Shown: piece after piece, positions 58,133 through 64,000 of the stretch
Layout of the letters: each line of letters starts with the position of its first letter
How positions within the stretch are numbered: position 1 is the stretch's first letter
Origin: Siphonodentalium dalli
Lineage: Eukaryota; Mollusca; Scaphopoda; Gadilida; Siphonodentaliidae
Assembly (NCBI GenBank): GCA_032622095.1
Contig: CP136069.1
Coordinates: forward strand, 80,684,958-80,748,957
Direction: 5' to 3'
Length of the DNA stretch: 64,000 nucleotides
The notes under the pieces: model-generated
The model's input: the letters and a program-made list of their open reading frames with translations, nothing else
What the model was told of the DNA's origin: nothing
Databases searched by the model: none
Made by a program: the position numbers and the translations under genes

Positions 58133-59365
58133 TAACTCTAAATGGAAAGAGCATAATACTTTGAAGTCTCACTTCTTCAAGTTCCGAGGACAGCTGTGGT
58201 GAGGAGTCCCTCATACTGGAATATTCTCCGTAAATGAGTTACCTAATAATTTAAATTAATCCTGTACCACAGTGGGAGATTATGTGAATGGAAAGAAATA
58301 TAATTAATTCCATCAGCAATTGATTTAACGATGGTCCCATCTTTACAGACTGGTTATCACAAAGCCGCTAGACACATTTCTCACATGCAGCCTGCCATTT
58401 GTACTGCAAAATCGAGACCATGTGCTTCAAAAGCACAACTAAATATATCTAGATTCACACATAGGGAGCATACTCTCCATAAAAGGTGCTGTCATCAAAA
58501 ACAGATAATGCCATCTGAGGTTACATAACATATGCAAAACTAAAATTGCCCATGAAGTGTAAACACGGGTTAGACACTATCGCTGGAAGCACATATCACC
58601 CGAGTAGAATGCGATGAATTCCGTATGTGGACTCGAATACATTAGCTCACCTTAATGTGACTATCTGGAACAGTGTAGGGCATATGGTACTACGTTATCA
58701 CTGGTCTTAATATGCGGATTGTTGTGTATACATCCACTGCCCTATATAAAGATTCAGTGTGGATCGAGGATCTCCTCTGTAAGTTACACCAGCATGGTTT
58801 CAATCGTATAAACAGTTGTACGTTTGATGCACTCCTATTAGGCATACAATGTTGTGTACACACCAATGACTCATATTCCGATTGGTTTGTCATATTGCAA
58901 GGAACACGACAAGTTACAATACTCACACCAATATCATATGCTTCTATACTGGACATCAACATACATAAAATAACGACAGGTACATCCCAAAATGCGCTCC
59001 CAACATGTGGTCCAAAAATGCACTCCAAAATGCATGCCCAAAATGTTCTCCCATAAATGCTGTCCCAAAACAGTCCCAAAATATGCTCCCAAAAATGCGC
59101 TCCAACAAATGCACGCACCAAATGCGCTCCCATAAATGTCATCCCAAAATGCACACCCAACATGCGCTCTCAAAATGCACTCCTGACCACAATTGTGCCA
59201 AAGTTCTAGGTGATATCATTATCTATAATCAGATTTTGTATTTGTATATATCTTCCCAGATATTTTTCCAGATATGGTCCTAATCATTGAGCTAATTACA
59301 CATAAATATAACATAGAACTCTTGCTGGCAATATAAATACATTAATTCTAGTAACAAACAACAAC
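58133..59365. other. Unique spacer between A2 and B2, with a CCCAAAATGC-type minisatellite
   Basis: It is present only once, so it is deleted from (or was never in) the A1-B1 unit. At about 58985-59185 a degenerate 15-18-bp motif (CCCAAAATGCGCTCC) repeats about a dozen times, giving repetitive long frames on both strands. The rest has no recognised Polinton gene. Confidence 0.6.
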
Positions 59366-60283
59366 TATATCCAATGATCAATTAACATTTAGACATCAAT
59401 CGGGATGATATTCCATCCTCATAACAATAATAGTGAACTGATCATACAATTTCTAACTGTTGATCGTTCTGCAAGGCGGAGTAATAACAATCAATGACAT
59501 ACATGGTCAATTATAATAGTTTTATTAAGGCTTATATAATAACATTTATACATACAATAATGATAAATGACAAATTAAATGAAGAGATGTCCATCACACA
59601 CATATTACAAATAACTAAACATGTAATATAAGTCTATAAATAAAACATGTGTGCAATATTATATTTATACCTATAGAACATTGGTCCATATACCATGGTT
59701 ACCATTTCACTAGCGTTAATTCAACATAATTATATATACCCCATGTACTCTACTTTGGTGAGACTCTTTGTAATTCTAGTCTTCATATTTGTCGGTGATA
59801 CCATTTCTCTTTCCGTCTAAGTAACACATTCTGGGTAGCAAAACCAAAATGATCACTTTTGGACAAAAACCCACCAGCATACCAGTATTTGTTTATATAT
59901 AGAACAATTTAAGGTTAAGAATTATATTATCAGTAGTATCCCAGCATTAGGCTAAACTAATTTGTGGGTGACATCATATGTACAACTTATAAACCTATGT
60001 CTGAATTTTTAATAATTATATCTTATAAACCAATATATAAGCATATTAGTAAATATAAACATGCAGTACTAGAGTCAATTGCATACTTATCACTTTAGTA
60101 TTAAGTTAATATATCACAATAAAGACCATGTGGCAGTGTTATATATTCATCTTTAAGTACACCCTTGTTGAAAACCAATTTGTAGTCTTTCTCCTGCATC
60201 GTCAATATCTTACATGAATCATGATCCCTGTTAATTTTGAAGTTATCCACAACTGTCATCTTATCTTTTCTAATGCCTGTCAC
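59366..60283 (-). repeat. Segment B, copy 2 (polB 3' end and downstream)
   Basis: Partner of 57053-57966. Here it is continuous with the upstream polymerase sequence, so this is the original arrangement. The polB stop lies at about 60101 and the rest is 3' flank. Confidence 0.9.
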
Positions 60284-63200
60284 CATTTCTTTAATTGTGT
60301 CGAAAAAAAATTCATCATTTTTACAATTTAAAGTGATCCCTCGAACATTACAGATAGTGTTGAGCTATTATCAAATACATGCTCCACTGTAAGCATACTA
60401 ATTTGGATCATCTGTCAAAAATTGACATCGCAGTAACTTCATCAGATAAATCACCAGGGTAATCGCGGAGAGCAGGTTCCCCACACCTACTTTTTACAGA
60501 GAACACAACAGAGTCTGGATCTGCATACGGTGCTCTAACGTTGAGATACTCTAAATAACCCTACAAGTTTAGCCTGGCTTGGGACATGTTGAATGCCGAC
60601 AATATCACGTGTGTTCTACCAGGTGGGTCCACAAATTCGTCAGTATGATTCCATCTCATTTCCATCATTTCATCGTAACAAATTGCACATGCATTTCTTC
60701 ATGATGATCGCTGGTCAACATATCAATATATACAGCAGATTATGTGACATATTCAGCATGTGGCATGTTGGATCGTTGACCGAACTTCCCCCAAAAACAA
60801 TTCAATATGAGTTATTCTAAAGAGCAGAGTCCAGGGTTTTTCTTGATATTATCATACTCCAACGAAACACCTTCTTTCTCGTAATACTGGCGAAGATATC
60901 TTTGTTTATCCTCTTCGCACAAACGCCAATTTGGTCCAACAGTAACTTCCTGTTTAAGCTTTAGAAATGTGCATACCAAGTAAATAGGTCTCCTGGTATA
61001 CTGTCTTGGTCATACTGCTCTATCCGATCAAAATGCGCACTTTGTATATCTGTTTTAGCACATAGTTTTTCTCTACTGCCATCTTGACCTCATCAGTTAC
61101 CCACGTTCCTGTGAATGTACGTTGATTCTCACTGTGGTTACATTGTATCTGTTGGTTGATCTCTGCGCATGTCTTACACAAAGCATGATCTTTGCAGGCA
61201 AAACTCATGAATTATAACACAATTGAGTCTGTCCCATTCAAAATATTTTCCACACAAAAAAGATACAAATTGACAAGCAAGATGGAAATGTATAGAAGGC
61301 CTGTTGAAAAATAATGATCAGTGAGCAGTCAAATATAGTTTCTTCTGAGAAAAAAGAAAACACAGCCAGAAGCACACGACGTTTCAAGATCCTCCAATAC
61401 TTGCATCTGACAATGGTGCATCTGCCCGATACAGAGTATTACTTTCATTTTGTTAGAAGACTCATAGCCTAACATAAACAACTTAAATTTATATCGCAAC
61501 ATTTATTTTAAACAGATAATATTTTAGCCATTATAGAACCATGAACAGATGAGCACCTAACTGGACGTTCCTTTAAGACGTCTGTTTTTTTATTGATATA
61601 TGATAATCAGATGTCCTCAAAATCTTAGTCTAATCCACTAGATTGATTTATACATCTTTATATATATATTATAACACAATTGTTGTCTTTTATATTTGTG
61701 AACTAATGTGTTTATGGTGTTCATGTTTTGATCCCAATAAAAAAAGAACAAACATCAATTCCAACCACGTCGAAAAAAATGAGAAAATCCGAAATACCCA
61801 CATTTGTAAATAAATAGATATTTCTTTATTGGTTGGATGAATTAATCGCGATAAACAAAATGAAAATAACGCCGACAGGGTGGGTAAGTACTACAGATAA
61901 TCCATCCATGTTTTAGAACGGCGTTTTTATGCCATTTTGGTTATTCAATTTATGAGAATACGTGTAACACTATTAGCAAGAGTATTCTCTATTCCAACCA
62001 AATGTCCACACCAGAGTATTTCACATCACTTTAACCTGGGCAACGCTGGGTAAACCTGATAGTATTATATATATTTCGTCCAATACATGGCCATTGTAGA
62101 TTGTTTCCCATCGGTCGATATCCGTGTGCTGGAATAATGCCTATGGTGTCTTCTTCAAGAAATATTGCTCTGAATACCAGATCACTTGCAGAATCAATGG
62201 TGATGCAAAATTCAAAAGGATCATTGCCTCTGTCTCCTATACCTGATGCCATATTCGTGAAAAGAGTTCTGAATTTCAGACAACACAGGCTCAATATATC
62301 TACATCTGTTCTACAGTATTTAGGAAATCACTTTGAAAATTGAATGTGTTTGTCTTGTTGTCTTAGTACTATTTAACGAAAGGTTTCCTAAAATCTTCTT
62401 TCATTAGAATTGGGCTGTTGTATTTGATGTCAGGCCGTATAACATTTTGATTCCCTTTTCTATTATAAAGATGTGGAAAGAACACTTTAGCTAACTCATT
62501 AATGTCACTCATCTTTGGCAGTTTAAAAAGAGCTGAAGGCATAAATTTAATGGAGTTGATCATTCTTATTTTGCAGGAAGGAACTTCCACAGAAATATTC
62601 TTTGAACCATTTGGTATGACTTTTTGGCAATATCCCATTTCTGTAGAGGTAGTTGAGAACAGAAAATGAGTCATATCCTTTAAAACTGTGCCCCCTGTGT
62701 TCTTCTGTGAATAGCCATTTGCAGAATTCATCGTAGTATTAGCGCCACTGAATACCTTTTCATTCTTTCCACGGTTGTCACATATGCTGTCTGGTTTGAC
62801 GTCCAGATCAAAGTAGTTTGAACATGCCTTATGCGCTACACATAAAATTGGTTGATGATCGAATGATCCACATCGCATTTTACAACAGTGCATACATTTT
62901 CCTGTGATCATCATCGAAGTAATATTTGCATGTCTTACAGTAAGTTTCTCCACATATGTGCTTTTTTATGCATTTTAATGTTGTTGCTTTGGTCACATAT
63001 CTTACATCTGTAATATGTCTTTCTGTCTTTCTCCGTCATCTTATGGAGTTCATAGCAGTGTTCACCTCTGAAATGGCGATTACAATCTTCACAGTATAAC
63101 CATCGCCGTAAGATATTTCGTGTATTTTATGACAGGCTGTGCAAATATCGTTGCATTTGTGTTCGTTTTTGTGATTATATCCCTTTTGGCATGACTGACA

Positions 63201-63983
63201 ATGGTAGCTCCTGTTTAGACATGCTGTCATACTGGTGACAACATCATAGTGTTCATCGTGAAGATATGAATAAAGTTTCTTGTCGACTGCTGGTCCAATG
63301 AATATGATGCTATTGAAATGCTACTTCGATATGATATGGAGCTGATAGCATTCCAGTACAGCTTGGACCTTTTTCACTTCATCTACACCACACTTAACAA
63401 AAGACGCACCGGGCTTCTCGTGTAACTCGGTAGCCATTTACATTGGATGTTGGTATCCTTTTCTTATATTTTATCGTTGCTCGTGTTCATCCAGCTTAGC
63501 CATTTCAGTTACCATGGCTCTAGCACAACATAAATATTATCATTGTTTATTTGGAAAAACAACATTTATCTTTTAACCACTTACCCATATCCACAAAGTG
63601 AAATCGTTTACCAACACCACCATTTGGAATTTTAGACATGAATTATATCAATTTATAGAGAACTATCCATTCAAGACACGTTCAATTTATGATAACAGAA
63701 TGTCAAAAGTAAATCTATTCTTCAACATGAATGGTGATGTGATAGGAATGTCCGATTCCGCGCACTGCACTATAAAAAAACCAAGCTTGGGATTTCTGCA
63801 AACTGTGTCACATTTTCGATTATAGATCCGAAAATTCGTCTCCGGATTTTCAGTATTTCGCCTAGTCCTGTAACTTGAATGTCTTTGAAGTTCACGACTT
63901 ATTTGGTTGATATCGTTTTCAAATTTTTGCATTCTCTTCTCATGTTTCTTTGTCAAAATATAGAATGGCCTTGTGTTATCCAC
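60101..63983 (-). pseudogene. Polinton/Maverick protein-primed DNA polymerase B, heavily mutated
   Basis: Family-B polymerases of Polintons copy the element's linear DNA from a protein primer. Successive frames match in order. An N-terminal region (63983-63687) has P-I-T-S-P-F-M. Near 63437-63230 is I-F-I-G-P plus D-E-H-Y-D-V-V-T-S-M. A Cys-rich cluster (63230-63040) has R-S-Y-H-C-Q-S-C and C-E-D-C-N-R-H-F. The exonuclease-region frame (62953-62369) has N-G-S-K and F-F-P-H-L-Y. 62294-62031 has C-L-K-F-R-T-L-F and D-T-I-G-I-I-P. 61208-61020 has G-T-W-V-T-D-E-V. The palm follows with F-W-G-K-F-G-Q and Y-A-D-P-D-S, then the C-terminus at 60355-60101. There are many stops and frameshifts. About 61215-62030 does not read as polymerase in any frame. 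The gene may continue past the right edge. Confidence 0.85.
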
Positions 63984-64000
63984 CGTTTTGTTGTTGGTAC

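Noticed and set aside
58690-59163. 157-codon frame on the - strand rich in Gly, Ala, His and Phe
   Set aside because: Its first half is the translation of the 15-18-bp minisatellite; the + strand frame across the same place is equally long. No independent coding support.

Overview
This is eukaryotic, AT-rich, repeat-laden DNA with spliced coding exons. It most likely comes from a marine lophotrochozoan, probably a mollusc. That assignment rests on the style of the repeats (CTAG-ended Helitron-like elements with internal tandem units, LINE tails recalled from bivalves and gastropods, a Polinton) and on no single diagnostic gene. No bacterial operon, CRISPR array, tRNA or rRNA gene was seen.

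The only host gene recognised runs on the + strand across most of the window. Five small exons (3680-3779, 7572-7651, 36871-36945, 53329-53445 and from 55679) have consensus splice sites and matching phases. Together they encode the end of a secreted-type protein with an ILEI/FAM3-like domain, the fold seen in FAM3 cytokines and POMGNT1. About 165 codons are spread over 52 kb, so most of the rest of the window up to about 55.8 kb is intron filled with mobile DNA.

Intron by region. 1-3.7 kb: a broken zinc-knuckle ORF, tandem repeats and a Helitron-like element. 3.87-6.04 kb: an internally deleted LINE with its target-site duplication. 8.3-9.2 kb and 30.7-31.8 kb: two copies of a composite of tandem repeats and a LINE fragment. 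10.65-14.04 kb: a 3.4-kb terminal-inverted-repeat element. 14,885-29,974: a complete but decayed Ty3/gypsy retrotransposon on the - strand, bounded by ATAT duplications. It has unusually long LTRs, gag, pol and an extra zinc-finger ORF, and its 5' LTR holds two later insertions. 34.9-36.5 kb: a second Helitron-like element and a double-palindrome element. 38-49 kb: three TTAA-flanked MITEs, a LINE 3' end and several palindromes. 50.3-51.8 kb: a broken hAT-like transposase beside a retroposon-like ORF.

From about 56.9 kb to the right edge lies part of a Polinton/Maverick on the - strand. It contains a heavily mutated protein-primed DNA polymerase B gene and a 2.3-kb tandem duplication of its 3' end.

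No new defence or metabolic system is evident. The most unusual signals are a near-textbook -1 frameshift signal at the gypsy gag-pol junction, the extra zinc-finger/coiled-coil ORF of that element, LTRs that differ by whole replaced blocks, and an empty/filled site pair that defines a Helitron insertion exactly.
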